From: Ettlia oleoabundans
Taxonomy: Eukaryota; Chlorophyta; Chlorophyceae; Chlamydomonadales
Assembly: GCA_019693395.1 (NCBI GenBank)
Contig: JAAMXP010003694.1
Location: 17,890 to 81,889 of the forward strand
Reading direction: 5' to 3'
DNA length: 64,000 nt
The position numbers and the translations under genes are program-made. This document shows, piece by piece, positions 21,335 to 33,641 of the stretch. The notes under the pieces were generated by a model. The model made no database searches. It was not told where the DNA came from and saw only the letters and a program-made list of their open reading frames with translations. Numbering within the stretch: the stretch's first letter is position 1; every line of letters starts with the position of its first letter.

Positions 21335-23897
21335 ATGGGCGCGATGAGCGGAGCGCTGGCGAAGGCACTCCTTCTTGCGTCGCTGTCGCTCGCGCCGTTG
21401 CTGGTGTCAGGTGAAAACAGCATGCCTCGTTTCAAATGCGCAAACGAAGCGTACGGGCCGCGCTGTGCGGGATCCCGGCCTACCGCGTTGGCATGTCTGG
21501 AATTTAGTGCGCTGCGAGCTCCAGGAGCGCTGTAGTGCGCTTTAGCGTGTGGTCTACTAGAAAGTTGTGTGAACGAAGGCATTTAGAGGGAAAAGCCGTG
21601 CTGTCTGTGCCGCTGATTGATGCACCGCCGCGGCCAGCTCGGTACCCCACAAGCGGCGATCTCCTGCATCCCACCCCTTGCTTCTTCTTGCAGGTGCCTT
21701 GCTGACTGTGGAAGATGGAGCGGGCCCGTTGTATAAGGGGCTTGACCTGCCCTTTTACCTGGCTCCGCTGCCAGACTCAAACGTAACTTTTAATGACGGC
21801 CAGGCAGCACGTGGCTGGCTGATGGTGCCAAACCGCAGCAACTCCAGCGGCGCAGTGTGCGCCAGAACCCTGGACAACCCTCCCCTGACGGCCCTGGTGG
21901 TCTGTCGCACACTGGGCTGGCGCGGCGTGGCACGAGCGGCAGGAGCAAACGCCCCGGAAAACAGCACGGCCATTGGTGACGGCGGCGTGGCCTGGGAGTC
22001 GCTTTCCTGCAATGGCACTGAGCAGGGGCCTAAGGCCTGCGATTTTGTGCCAGTCGAAGCCAATTTTACAGGCTGCCTGCCCCGTGCCCGGCTAGTCATA
22101 GAATGCTACCAGGATCCTGGTGAGTTGCATCGCTGGAGGACGGCGATTTGGCAGCCAGTCGGCAGAAATCGGCCCTGTTGTGCACAGCAGGCACAGCTCC
22201 GGGCCCTGCCCGGCATGTTGATGCTGCTGGCAGTATGAATTTGGCCGCTCACCGATTACCTGTTCAGCCCAGCTTCTCTCAAGCTTCACTGTTTCCAGCA
22301 ATCCAACTGCTGGTTCATGCAGGTGTGGAGGGGCAGCTGCGGTTCGGTGAGCCACCACCTGCAGCCAGTGGCATTTCAGACCTGTACGGCAGAGGCTCGA
22401 CTGTCGAGGTGTTCCATGACGGGTTCTGGGGTTACCCTGCAGGCCCCTTCAGCCCAGAGACAGCAGGTGAGGGCACTGGCCCTTGTTGTGGGCTGCACCA
22501 CCTCTGATGGCAGTGCTGATTGCCTGCACCTGCAGCCTGCCTGCGCCCTGCTTGCAGCACGTCAGCTGGCTTACCCCTGTCCACCTGCCAGTTGTCTCAT
22601 CCCACCCGTTGGCTGGTCACCTGCTGCCCTCGTTTTGTACCCTGCAGTGGTGTTGTGTCGCCAGGCTGGATACACAGCAGGCACAGCAGGATCAGGAGAT
22701 ATGATGCTGGCGGGACTGGGGTATCGCGAGATAGGACGCGCCCCCGCACTCTCCCGCCTGCGCTGCAATGGAACAGAGGAGACATTGAAAGAATGCCGGT
22801 TCAGAAACGTGCCTCCCCTCCCCTACACCCCTTACTTCTCTTTCTTGCCACGGAGCGAGTCAGTCAGCTATTACAACGGGCCCCTGCTGCCCCTGCTGTT
22901 CTGCCCGGATGCATTGAACGACACATCAGCGACAGGTGGGCAATGACTCTTGTGGTGCTTGCTGCATATGTCACACGCTGCCCTTGGGGAGGATATTCTG
23001 CCCGGCCTTACGTTTGCTTTCAAAGTCTTTCAATCAGTTGCTTGCTTGGCTGCAACATGGCTGCTGCCGCTGTGCCGCTGCCCTGCTGCTGCCGTTGTGT
23101 TTCCTGGCTTCTACCGTGCTCATGTGCTGCAGCAACAGCGACTGCAACAGCAATGCTAGTAAGCTGCTTGAACCTGCTGAGATGCAGACTCACAAGATGA
23201 TGCCGATTTTTCTGTACGACTGGCCCCGAGTGGGGACGAGGCGGCAACAGCGCCAGAAGCCGAGGGCTGTGTGAGCGGCGATGCGCAAATACGTGTTGAC
23301 GGCTATTGGGGGCTGCTCACAGTAGGCGATTATGGCACCGGCGCGGAGGCAGCTGCTGAGGAGATGGCGCAGGCCAATGCAGAGGTGGGTGTGGCATGTG
23401 GCTTATGATTGCATGTGTTGCAGAGCTTCAGGCGTAATCTTCTGTTGATAAATGGCATGAGGCAGTCGTTTTGCATTAGGTTTTCGCCTTGTCGCCCTTT
23501 ATGCACGCTACCCTATCATCAGCCCTGTATGGGAATTGCGTTGCTATGGTTGCCAGATGTCGTCAGCTATGCCCCATCATATGGTTGTTTGATTGGCCAG
23601 GCATGGCAGTGGGCTACCTTAGTGGTGGACACCCACTTTGAATTCCTGAATTTATCGCTCTGAGCTGTGCAGGTCATATGCCGAGAGCTCGGCGCCCCCA
23701 CTGCCAATGTCACCGGCAGGGCTTACACTCCACAGCCCCAAGTGCGGCTGCCTGTGTGGGTGCGAGACTTGGAGTGCATAGGGGACGAGACGAGCGTATT
23801 AGATTGCGGTTTCAGCTCAAATGTGGTGCCTGGGGGCAGCCCACCTGTGCCGGATGGAGAGGTGGTATACAATCTTGCAGTGTCGTGCTGCCCCTAG
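21335..23897 (+). CDS. Secreted protein with three SRCR domains
   Basis: Extracellular scavenger-receptor-cysteine-rich protein, 451 aa, six exons: 21335-21410, 21694-22119, 22323-22466, 22648-22935, 23188-23384 and 23673-23897; all phases agree. Exon 1 is a signal peptide (MGAMSGALAKALLLASLSLAPLLVSG). SRCR 1 lies in exon 2 (ARTLDNPPLTALVVCRTLGW, WESLSCNGTEQGPKACDF). SRCR 2 spans exons 3 and 4 (GSTVEVFHDGFWG, VVLCRQAGY, LRCNGTEETLKECRF). SRCR 3 spans exons 5 and 6 (IRVDGYWGLLTV, VICRELGAP, LECIGDETSVLDCGF, YNLAVSC). No membrane helix follows, so it is probably secreted or wall-bound. SRCR domains bind proteins and glycans in animals and also occur in other green algae; a ligand cannot be named. 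Several Asn-x-Ser/Thr sites fit secretion. Confidence 0.87.
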
Positions 23898-24531
23898 CGA
23901 CGAGCTAGGGATAGGGATGAGGTGATGCCCACCTTGCCAGCTTTCTGCTGGCATATCGTGGTATGCTCACGGCAAGCGTGGGTTGCCCATCGTGGGACAT
24001 GTTGGAGGCGTGGGTGCTGTATGCTATCCTGTGGATAACATCGAGTGGTGCCAACGGATCATGACAGGCTCACCACCTTCATCTCAATGAAGCGCACTGC
24101 TGCAAGCCTGGACGTCGTTGCTTTCTTGCTGCGTTGCACAATTTTGTGCAGCGTGTGCACCTTTTCCCCTCTCAGTTGATATTCCTGCGCTGATTATTTG
24201 TTGCAGTCAATCAACCTGACTACTGTTTTTTTTTTTTCCAGCTTACACTCCCCACATCCCTCCACCTGTACAGGCCATGTCATGATTCATTGATTGTTGC
24301 AAATTGGTGAAAGATGCTTACCATGTCACTGTAAGGCCCGTTGCGGCTGTAGTTGTGACTTTTTAACTGCAACTGCAGTTTCAACTTGGGGGGAAGCCGC
24401 CCTTTGGTGGTTCTGCAGCAGCTGGTTCACCGTCCGCTGTCCGATCAACATGCGCCTTCACCCATGACTGCGGCCTGGGAATGTTACTGAAGCAGCTGGT
24501 CCACCGTCCGCTGTGCAGCTTATGTGCCCCC
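23898..24531. other. Convergent 3' region, SRCR and HyuA-DUF917 genes
   Basis: Lies between two converging stop codons. It holds a run of T (about 24225-24238) near 24240 and a 74-bp duplication of the HyuA-DUF917 gene end (listed separately). No coding exon was seen. Confidence 0.5.
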
Positions 24532-24561
24532 TCAACCATAACTGCAGCCGCCTGGGATTGG
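24417..24561. repeat. Imperfect 74-bp tandem duplication
   Basis: Two adjacent copies start at 24417 and 24491. Both contain CAGCTGGTYCACCGTCCGCT and, about 40 bp later, a CCTGGGA block. The second copy includes the last codons and stop of the HyuA-DUF917 gene (24532-24534). The first copy carries a matching stop at 24458-24460 on the minus strand, so the 3' end of the gene has been duplicated downstream of itself. Confidence 0.7.
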
Positions 24562-27500
24562 CTCAGGTTCAGCATAAGCTGCCAGAGGCACATACTGCAC
24601 ATTTGTATAACCAAAGGCGCGTGGCCCTACCGCTTCTAGGGCCTCCCGTGTTGTCAGGAGTGGGTGGGCAGGCAAGCCTAGGACAGCGACACGCAGCCCA
24701 TAACGCTGCTCCTCTGTCGCAACTGGCAGCCCGCCTGCACACAAAGACATGCATGGAGGGCAATGCGGAAGTTTACTTAAGACCAAGGCAAACCCTGGGG
24801 CCAATGCAAAAGCACTGCATCTTGCACTGCATTGTGTCGGGTTCACATTTCATGCAATACTTTGATAGGAGCAAACTAGCATATAGGCAGCGGGCGGCGG
24901 CGTTTGATGTGCCCGATTCAATGCAGCTGAACATCACAGCGGCATGCAAGCCAGCATACAGCCTGTGATGGCGTGCATCAACATTGGGTCCACAAGTGCT
25001 ACAGCGCAGCAGCTGGCTTACTGCCTGTCTCCACACAGCAGATGAGGTCGGGCACACAGGCCAGCAACCGCTCCATGCTGGCTTGGACATTGGAGCTTGC
25101 AGTCCTCTGGGCCTCGTTGGCGCTCTCATATGCCAGCAGGTTCTCATTCTGAAATTCAATACGCAATTTGCTGCCAGCCCACATGTCAATTCCTTTAAGG
25201 AGCACATGCCCCCGTGCAAAGCCTTCCGTGGTCTGCCTCTCCACATCCACAACCTTCCCTGCCAGAAGGGATAATGGCGGGGGTGATCCTTATCAAGCAA
25301 GCTGGGTGGCAGATCTTAGAGGCTAGCAGACTGCAGAAGGTTGTGAGCTGGGAAGGCACCTACCACTGAAAAGCACGCGCCCACGACCCGCCGCGGCAAT
25401 GGCGGCGGGTGCATCCTCCTTCGACCGCTGTGCTTGTGCCACTGCTTTGCCCAGACGCCACGCCAGGCTTAAGGAGTGGAGCACCAGCACTCGTTTCAAC
25501 TGTTGTCCTGCATACAGTGGGTATCAGGGATGTGCCAGCATGGTGCTGGGGTCGGGCAGCACCCGGCAACAAGTGCTTTTGGCACAAAAACATGTTGTAA
25601 ACTGGGACACATTGTACACAGCTGCATGGTGCAGGTGCGGGTGTCGGGTGCTCACCACAAAAGTGCCTGCACAGCCCCCTTGCCTGTGAGGGGACAGGAG
25701 CTGAAGCCTGCGCTGCAGCCCATCTCTGTGCAGACTGGCCTGAGCAGCCGTTCCAGCCAAGTAGCGCTGGCCGCGCTGTGCACTACCACAGCATTGCCCT
25801 TCTCATCTGCCACCGCTGCCGGAATGACTGGCAGACCGTAGATAGCTGAAGTCATCATCTGCACAAAGCAGTTATGCCAGTCAGTGCAAAACTGCCTGCC
25901 ACAACCAGTCACAAGAGCTCCCTGCCATTAGAGCACTGTCAGCTGTTGCTTGCAGCTCTGCACTGCCATGGTTTCAACCGCCACATTGCTGGCTGCACCG
26001 TGCTTAACTAGTGGCCGAGCTAACGGGTCAGGGCGCAGGCCAAATGCCAACCAGCAGCCCAAGAAAATCTCGAGGCTGCTGGCCACCGCTTGCCCTGCTG
26101 CGCACTGCTGTGCCAAACCTTGCCTCTAGTACCTTGGATAAACCCTTGACAGCACCTACACCCTTACTGGAACCCACCTGAAGCTCCGGAAAGGCTCGCC
26201 CCATCAAGTCTCCGTCAACAACCGGCAGCGACAGGCGGCTGCCGACCACTAGAGGCTCTACCCCGTTGCCACCACCTATCTCCCCAGCCATGAGTGCTGC
26301 CATTACCTGGCCCTCAGGAGCCAGCTGATGGGGAGCCGGCGTTTCATCACCAGCAATTCCACCACTGCTCCCTGTGCCAGGCTGCGCAGAGCCCAGTGGC
26401 GGCACAGCAGGGGTACTGCTGCGGTAGGCGGCCAGTACTGCCTGTACCGCAGCTTCTGCCTGATCGGAATCCAGCTTCTCTATGCCCACCGTGGGTGCGC
26501 CCATGTAGCCAGCATCCACCACGAGCTGATGGTCTGGTACCGCAGCAGGGCCTACGACTCGCATGCTGCCGACACCTGCCCTGCAGGGACCATAGCGCAC
26601 ATCACAACAAGCTTGCTGTTGTAATGATTTGCACACAGGACAAGGATGGAATGGCAGCACATTTCATGCTGTGGAAACCAATCGTTCCAAGGGAAAACAC
26701 ATGAACCTGCACTAAATAACGCATGGGACAACATGAGCCAACCCAGTGCACCACACCCTGGCAAGGGGCCTGGCAAAATTTCCATCCCACCTCTGCAGCT
26801 GCAACAGAGCTTTCAGCAGTGCCTTGCCGGGGCTGCCACCTCCTCCGCAGCCTAGGATGCCGCATCCAGTGGCAATGATGTGGAGATCCTGGCTGTGTAT
26901 GACCCATGCCCCATGTTCATCAATGTGTGGCTGCCAGTCTGCCAGCTTAGCTGGCGAGGAGTCATCTCCTCTGCCAGCCAGCGGCGGCCAGCCTGAGATC
27001 ATCTCACTGCTGCTGCAAATGGTATTAACATCAACAGCTGCCGGGTGCACATGCTGTGGTGGAGGAGTAGCTGGCTCTGCCGCTGACGGGTCTGCCCCTA
27101 CTGCCATATGAGGGCCAGGTGGAATGAGTGCTGGGGGATCTCCTATGCTGTTGCCGCTGCTGCTTTCAGCACCCACATAGCGCTGCAACCTGGCGTGATC
27201 TAGGTCCCCGATTACCTTGACTGTTACCCTGCTAGTCCTTCCCGGAAGGTAAGCTAGCGGTACTTCCTCCCTGGTAGCTATCCAGCAGCTGCCCTGTACC
27301 GCCCCAGCCTGTACCGCCCGCTCAGTTGCAAGCTGCTCGACTTGCTCTAGCACCGCTGCCCTGCTGTCAGGTGTGGGCCCCATGTCGTATACTGCATCCA
27401 CCAAGCCGCGAACTTGGGTAATGGCAGCCCCGACAGCATTAGCCACGGCCGCATGCTCAGGGCGGATCACACTGGATGCACCTCGCAAGCTAGTGTCGCA

Positions 27501-29823
27501 CAACGGCGCGCCGCCACCCACCACCACCACTGGCAAGTCGCCTGCAAACCCATGATGCATGGAGGTTATCGGTCAGGCTTTGCCATAAAGATGTGTGCAG
27601 AGGTGCAGCATGCTAGCAACGATGTGAGTCAGGTGCTGCCTTTAAATGGAACAGAACCGCTGGTGTTGGGCATTGTCAGGCAAAAAAGGCCCAACAACAG
27701 GCTAGCCAATAGTGTAAGACCATGTTGCCACACACCTGCATGTGTCTTTGCCGTATCCAAACAGTCCTCCAACGCCTTCTGCATCACCATCCACGCCACC
27801 TCCGCCTGCAGGTCTGATAGCCCGGCAGCTGCAGCCTGCCGCTTGCCCAAGGTCATCCTGCCAAGTAGTACCGCCACATCCGTGGCGGTACACCTGCCAC
27901 CTCCCATGCACAACGCTTCGGCTCCCAGCCTTGCACCGACGCTGTCCGGGCCCACGGTACAGGCCACTCCTGCATCTGGCTTGCCACTATTTGACCCGGC
28001 TGGGCAGTCATTGCCTGTTTGGCCAACATCGCTTGCTGCACCTGCTGCTGGTGTTGCACCGGTGCTGTCTGTGTTTGCCACAGCTGCAGAGGCTGCTGGC
28101 CCTCCGCCTTCCAAAACAGCACCACTCTCTGGGAACCTCACCAGCGAGCCGCCGCCGAGCCCCATGCTGAGCACATCCGGCATCTGGGCGTTGATGGGCA
28201 CGCCAGCTACTCGCACTGCCTTACTGGCTGGGCGCAGCTGCCCACCAACCAGCAGCCCCACATCTGTGGTGGTCCCGCCAATGTCGATAACTGCGGCGTC
28301 TTGCAGGCCCGTCAGCAGCGCTGCACCGCGCAGGCTGTTTACGGGGCCGGATTGGAAAGTGGCCACGGGCATCTGCAGGGCAAGGGCCAGGAGACAAGGC
28401 AGCAATGGCTACAGCCAGTCTGTGTGTCCACTCAGGAATAAAGGGGTTCTTCCAAGCAGTAGATGCCACTTCCATGGCAGTGGAATCCCCTGGAGGAAGG
28501 GAACTTTGAATCCCTCCGTAGCTGTCTGCACCTTTACCCACCTTCAAAGCATCTTGGGCGGACAGCAGCGTGCCGTCGTTTGCAGTGAAGAAGAGCGGGG
28601 CAGTGATGCCCGCTGCTGCCAGCGCATCTACGCAGGCAGGCACCACCCGGCTTGCCAGCGGCTGCAGCGCGGAGTTAAGGATCGCGGCATTCTCTCGCTC
28701 CAAGAGGCCAAGCTGCCCCACCTCATGGCTCTTGCAGATAAACAGATGCCGATTTATATATGGATAGGCTGGGTTTGACATGGGGGAGGCAGAAGAGGGT
28801 GTGGGAGGTCCAACAAACCCTACACCAGCATCTGCTGGTGCCTCAGCTGTGCCCCCAGCTTCTGCTACAGCTGCCGTGGCTTCTTCCAGCAGTATTGCCG
28901 CTGCCTGCTCCTCCTGGGCAGGCTGCACGGGAGAAAAAACGCTGGAGACAACCACGCATCGGATGCCTGCCGCCACGATCTGGCGAGCGGCGCTGCGCAG
29001 TTGCTGCTTGTCAAGGGGCGCTATCTCGTGGCTGCCGTCATACTCGTAACCGCCTGCACAGTACGCGGTAAGCACACAACCATGACACCTCTTGGCAGGG
29101 AGCAGGGAGGACAGCGAGTGGACTAAAATAATGTCAAAAACAGCACAAACATTTACCTGCTTTCACAAACATTCCACGATTGCTTGGGAAGGCAGGGAGG
29201 GCCGCTGAAGAGACCGCAGCACAGCAGCTTCTGCTATCAAACAGTTTGCCCGGCTAGGGTTAACACACTCACAGCTGCAGCTGCTATGCAAGCGCGGCAC
29301 TTGCCTGAGACCAGGAAGAAGCAGCCGCCCACCATCTGGCGCAGTCTCGGCGGCATGTCGCAGAAGGGGGGCAGGGAGCGAGTGGCGGGTCCGCACAGCC
29401 GCACAACCGCCACAGGGGCCATGTCCTTCAGATTGATGCAGGCGTTGACAAACTGGGTGGTGCCCAGCATGACGATTCCCACGGCTGTCGGCTCTGCAAG
29501 CATTCAACGGCAGGCAGGCTGTTACATAGGACCAAGGTGCTTGTAAGGCGCATGCTGTTAACAGGCTGAGGCGGCTGACGCAGTGCCCGCAGAACAGGGT
29601 AACACGGTCGTGCTGGCTAACCCACACCTTGACCAGATCTCTGCAGCGCCTGTGTCACGGCAGCCACGATGCCTCCCAGGATGTCCTCGCTTGTTGGCTG
29701 CTTGGACCAGCCCAGGACAGAGTTGTCAGCCGCCAGGCACACGGCATCAGTGTTGGTGCCTCCGCAATCAACTCCGATGTGCAGAGGTGCCATGCTACCC
29801 GCTTCAGCGTTGGCCACAGGCAT
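24532..29823 (-). CDS. Hydantoinase A/oxoprolinase-DUF917 fusion enzyme
   Basis: Large fusion enzyme, 1148 aa, ten exons on the minus strand: 29628-29823, 29305-29493, 28542-29053, 27736-28372, 26791-27541, 26178-26580, 25684-25858, 25364-25507, 25022-25258 and 24532-24734; every phase agrees. The N-terminal about 510 residues are hydantoinase/oxoprolinase (HyuA). They carry the ATPase-fold motif HIGVDCGGTNTDAV, a middle GGYEYDGSHEIAPLD, FTANDGTLLSAQDALK, the second nucleotide loop AVIDIGGTTTDVG, and VVVVGGGAPL. The C-terminal part, from about residue 720, is DUF917 (thiohydantoin desulfurase-like): IIATGCGILGCGGGGSPGKALL, VDAGYMGAPTVGIEKL, EIGGGNGVEPL, PVVDGDLMGRAFPELQ, GFARGHVLLKG. HyuA enzymes cleave 5-oxoproline or hydantoins using ATP; the exact substrate is not visible. 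Introns 2 and 7 start with GC (at 29304 and 25683). ATGs at 29823 and 29793 are possible starts. Confidence 0.9.
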
Positions 29824-30636
29824 CCTGGGCACCAAGTTGCTAGCGCGTAGATCCGATCTAGCTGCAGGAAGATGGCCATGGGGCCATTAGGCGGGGGTGA
29901 GGGGGTGAGCCAGGCAACAGGGCGCCTGCTGGTGCTGGTGCTGCTGCTCCTGCTGGCAGCTGCGCTGCTTCACACGTGCACAGCAATAAGGCGAGCTAAA
30001 CGCCTTCTCACCGTTGATATCAGCTTGACATAGGGCACCTAGAGAGTAGCGGGCATCGTTAAGGGCCGCGGCACTGTCGATCTGCAAACCTAAGACTTGA
30101 GCATGGGCTGGGAATCAACATTGGGAGTCCTCCAAGGCTGGATGAGCCTCTCCAGGGCACCGTGCTCTGCATGCTGTGCGCCAGCTGGCTACTCCCATCA
30201 CAAGAACCACTTTAAGTCATATAAACACTCAAATCTTCACTTTGATGAAAGAGGGTTGCACATCGCATCATCGCATACAACTTTGTGCCAACGGCTCAAG
30301 TGGCGCCAGCTCCAACTATCGCACAACCAAGCAAGGCCCGTTCATGGTTGCTGTGAATGGTGACAGCATCTAGCTACGCAGGCTCTTTTGCAAACAGTGG
30401 GTGTTGTCCATACACAGTGATTTGGCAGTAGCCAGGGGCCAGTGCTCATCTCGAACACCGCTCCCACACCGCGACCTGCCCCCGTCATGGCCAGCTGGAC
30501 CGGGGAGTCCGCGCCTTCTTACGTCGGCAAGCCCTTCCATTGTCTCTAGTGGCATGGTTAGCGTTTTCACTCTGTCCACCAGACTTACACGGGCGATTGA
30601 AGCGCGCGAAACTTTGCAAGTTGGTCCCCTTGCACG
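29824..30636. other. Divergent intergenic region, HyuA-DUF917 and MnmM genes
   Basis: The 813 bp between opposed start codons should hold both promoters and UTRs. A long open frame on the minus strand (30370-30894) overlaps the MnmM exons and shows no domain. An alternative plus-strand ATG at 30554 opens a presequence-like frame, but its splice phase does not fit exon 2. Confidence 0.45.
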
Positions 30637-31925
30637 ATGCGTACAGCAGCCGTTTTGGGAGCATGCCACATTGCTGTTAAGGTAAATGATAAGGTAATGC
30701 GCAACAACGGGAGGCGCACATGAACGGCTCTGCTGACCAAGCTTTCCCTTGCCACTCGGCCTAGTTCTGCAGGGCATTGCGTTACGAAGCAGCAGCAGCG
30801 GCGGCAGCAGCTCAGGGGCCCGGCGACTGCTTCCCGCTGCCACCCGCCAGCGGCAGGCACCGCACCGGCCGGGCGCCACTGCTGCTGATGCCACCCTAGA
30901 ACAGCAGGCTCAGCCAGCAAGCAGCGGTCATCAGCAGCCAGTGCAGCAGTTGCATGCATATCAAAAGGATGAGGCATACGAGGGGCCAACCTCGCGTTTT
31001 GAGCAGCTGCTGCAGCAGGGCGCCCGGTTGACGCACGTGGCGCAGGAGTTGTGTGGGCAGGTGGTCAGGCCGGGAGACCTAGCTGTGGATGCCACATGCG
31101 GCAATGGCTATGATACAGCATTCCTGGCCGCAGCAGTGGGCAGCACAGGCACCGTGCACGCCTTTGATGTGCAGGAAGCAGCCATAGCTGCGACTCAGCA
31201 ACGCGTGGCAGAGAGTCTCTCGCCAGGAGCGTCGCCGGCGCTCCACTACCACCTGGCGTCACATGCAGAGATGCTGCATCATGTTGGGGCTAATTGCGCC
31301 CGTGCCGTCATGCTTAACTTGGGTGCGCGCTTATTCCGCCTGTTAATGCTGCAATGCATGTGCTGTCGTTTGTGCTTTGACGTGCGGGACAGCGAGTGGC
31401 AGCCTAGTTAGCCGAGCAAGATAACGGCTGTTGCTCTTGAGCCACTTTGCCATGCGTGGGCAAGCGGCAGCATCTCAAAAATCATCAAAGTTCCCAACCG
31501 TTTCAGGTTTCTTGCCGGGCAGTGACAAAGCCACCATCACACAAGCAAGCAGCACGGTAGCGGCCGTGCAGGCAGCCTGCCAAGTGCTTCAGCCGGGAGG
31601 CGTGTGCTCCATCCTCTGCTACACAGGACACCCAGGTGGGTGTTGATACCTTACAAAGCCACAGCACAGTAACTGGCCAGGCAGCTGCTGTTGTATGCAC
31701 CCAACGATGCGGCAGCTTATTGCCCTATTCTCTTGATATCTGGCATCTGTGGAGGATGGCTACTAACACGCCTTGACTGACAACCTTGCAGGAGGCATGG
31801 AGGAGTATGAAGCTGTGAGGGCTCAGGTGGCAGGGTTGCCGCCATCCGGGTGGGTCACCTCTGAGATGCGCTTGCTCAATAGGCCAACTGCCCCTGTGCT
31901 GCTGCTGCTCTGGAAGCGGCCCTGA
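30637..31925 (+). CDS. MnmM/YtqB-like tRNA wobble-uridine methyltransferase
   Basis: SAM-dependent methyltransferase, 285 aa, four exons: 30637-30681, 30773-31322, 31507-31635 and 31792-31925; all phases agree. Bacterial YtqB/MnmM makes the last methylation of the mnm5(s2)U modification at tRNA position 34. The first 60-odd residues (MRTAAVLGACHIAVK... then Ser/Arg/Ala-rich) are a probable plastid presequence. The catalytic core shows DATCGNGYDTAFLA (SAM loop), GTVHAFDVQEAAIAAT, NLGFLPGSDK..IT and LQPGGVCSILCYTGHPGG, all diagnostic of this family. Intron 3 contains TACTAAC 40 bp before its acceptor, a perfect branch-point consensus. A plastid tRNA target is inferred from the presequence. It is divergent from the HyuA-DUF917 gene. 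Confidence 0.9.
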
Positions 31926-32087
31926 CAAGTTGAATAAATGTAGCGAGGTTCATAGCTGTAACATATATGTGGTTCTGTGCATTTATAGGTTGCCACAGCC
32001 TCTATGCATCAGGGCTGAAACAGTACATTCGGGCAAGCATAGTTCATCAAGGAAAGCACATTGTGCTCAAACCATCAATGTACGCAT

Positions 32088-32760
32088 TTAGCTGTGATCT
32101 TGTGATTGGCGCTTCTGCTGCAACCGCCTCAAGCGAGCCAGGTGCTTCTCTAGTTGCGTGACAAGCTCCTGCCTCAGGTCTCGCTCCTGCTGGTCTGTAC
32201 AGTCTTCTACGCTCCGCCTAAGCTCATCAACCTCACCCTCGTATGCCGCTACCTTGGCTGCTACTTGTGTCCCTGCTGCCTCACCAACCTGCCTTGGTGC
32301 TGGCTGGTGCGAGGTACTTGAACGCGTCGATTTGGCTTGGGGGTTGTTGCCAGTGGTGCCGTAGCCTCCGCATGCGCTGCATGTACGCTGGATGCTGCGG
32401 CAGTCATAACACTTGGTCAACATGCCGCTGCCGCCGCACACGATGCATATCTTGATGCGCGTGTTGGCATCGGACGAGGAGGTGCTGCTGGAAGTCGTGG
32501 GTTCGGGTGCTGCAGCCGCCTCTTGCACACTGCTGTTCGGGGGTGTTGCTGCAGGCAGAGCGGCAGCACATGGCGGCCCGGTGAACGCCCACTCTTGTAG
32601 GACCCCTACGTACACAAAGCAGCGGTCGAAAGCGCTCACCTCGCGCGGCAGCATTCGCACTGCTGTATTTCGCGCGCAGCTCTGCAACCAGGCTCTCCTC
32701 CTCAGCGGTCAACGAGGCCGGGTAGGCAGTCGCTTGGGAAACCTCCACGGCAGCAGCCAT
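32088..32760 (-). CDS. Zinc-finger protein with DnaJ-like CxxCGGSG motif
   Basis: Protein of 212 aa, two exons (32640-32760 and 32088-32605) with matching phases. The N-terminal 40 residues are acidic and helical (SLTAEEESLVAELRAKYSS). A Pro/Ser-rich linker leads to a central cysteine cluster, CIVCGGSG, CYDCRS, CSACGGYG, at about residues 97-122. This resembles the zinc-binding repeats of DnaJ and of plant BSD2/LQY1-type proteins. The C-terminal 60 residues form a charged coiled coil. The function is not known; a chaperone or thiol-redox helper role would fit the fold, but no J domain is present. It is divergent from the gene at 33041, with 280 bp between the starts. Confidence 0.75.
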
Positions 32761-33040
32761 CGCGCCGATTGATCTCGTAACGTAGCGACTCCCATATGCA
32801 AATTGACCTAGAGAAACCGGGTTTCTATTCTCGCGCCTTCCTGCTGCGTCGCTGCTCAGCAGAAGGCCCATGCGTGCCAACCACGAGCCCTGTCCATTTG
32901 ATTCTCTGACACGATACGTTGCCAAGACTGTCTGTGCGAGCAGCAGTGCGGTATTCTTCCTCGGATTCCTTGGGGCGCCAGGAGGCAACAAGTTTGCGAT
33001 CAAGGTCAGCCGGCGGTGGAGGCACCGTAAATTAAACATC

Positions 33041-33641
33041 ATGCTTCATACGCAACGCTGCAGAACCGGGCCGGCTGCAGCCAAACTGCCCCCGCGGCGG
33101 GCACCGCTGTTCCCTCTGCGGTCGGCAGCAGGCGGTCGGCGGCGCAGCAGGCAGGCGACGCACGTGCTGCCTGTCGATGGCACCAGCGAGTTGCTGTTGG
33201 CTGCTCTTTCGACCTACTCTGAGTTTGCAGCAGATAGCCTAGCAGTAGCAGAAACATTTGAGCCGCAGCTGCAGCCTGAGATCATGATGGCGGCAGGGTT
33301 TGCAGCCACACCGCCCATCCTGTTTTGGGCCCGCATTTTCAACGCCAACCAGCGGCGGCTACGGGAGATCAATGAGGCCAAGGCGGCCGAAGAGCAGCGG
33401 CAGCGGGATCGAGAGGTGGGTGTGCGGCGTGCGATGTGTGCCGTCGCCAGCTGTGCTGATTGATATCTTGTTCGCCTCATCGCTGCTGCTACTGCTGCTG
33501 CTGGATTCAGCAATCACAACCACACTGCCGTAGTCTACTCTTGCAGAGCGTGATGATAGGGAAACTGACAAGCTATGACCTGTGATTGCCCGGCTGCAGG
33601 AGTTGAAGCGCAAAATCACTGGGCAGTGGACTGACCCCTGA
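33041..33641 (+). CDS. Small membrane protein, probable plastid; unknown
   Basis: Two-exon model (33041-33415 and 33600-33641), 138 aa. The N-terminal 45 residues are strongly basic with Arg, Ser and Pro and no acidic residues, as in a plastid presequence. One hydrophobic segment (MMAAGFAATPPILFWARIF) could cross a membrane, followed by a charged helix rich in Arg, Glu and Gln and the C-terminus ELKRKITGQWTDP. A different acceptor (exon starting at 33547) would give the C-terminus SVMIGKLTSYDL instead. I do not recognise the family. Exon 1 is supported by its basic presequence and clean donor site; exon 2 is less certain. Confidence 0.55.

Noticed and set aside
24225..24240. Run of T as a terminator or reversed poly(A) insertion
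   Set aside because: It is a single short run without target-site duplication or retroelement sequence; eukaryotic genes do not end this way.
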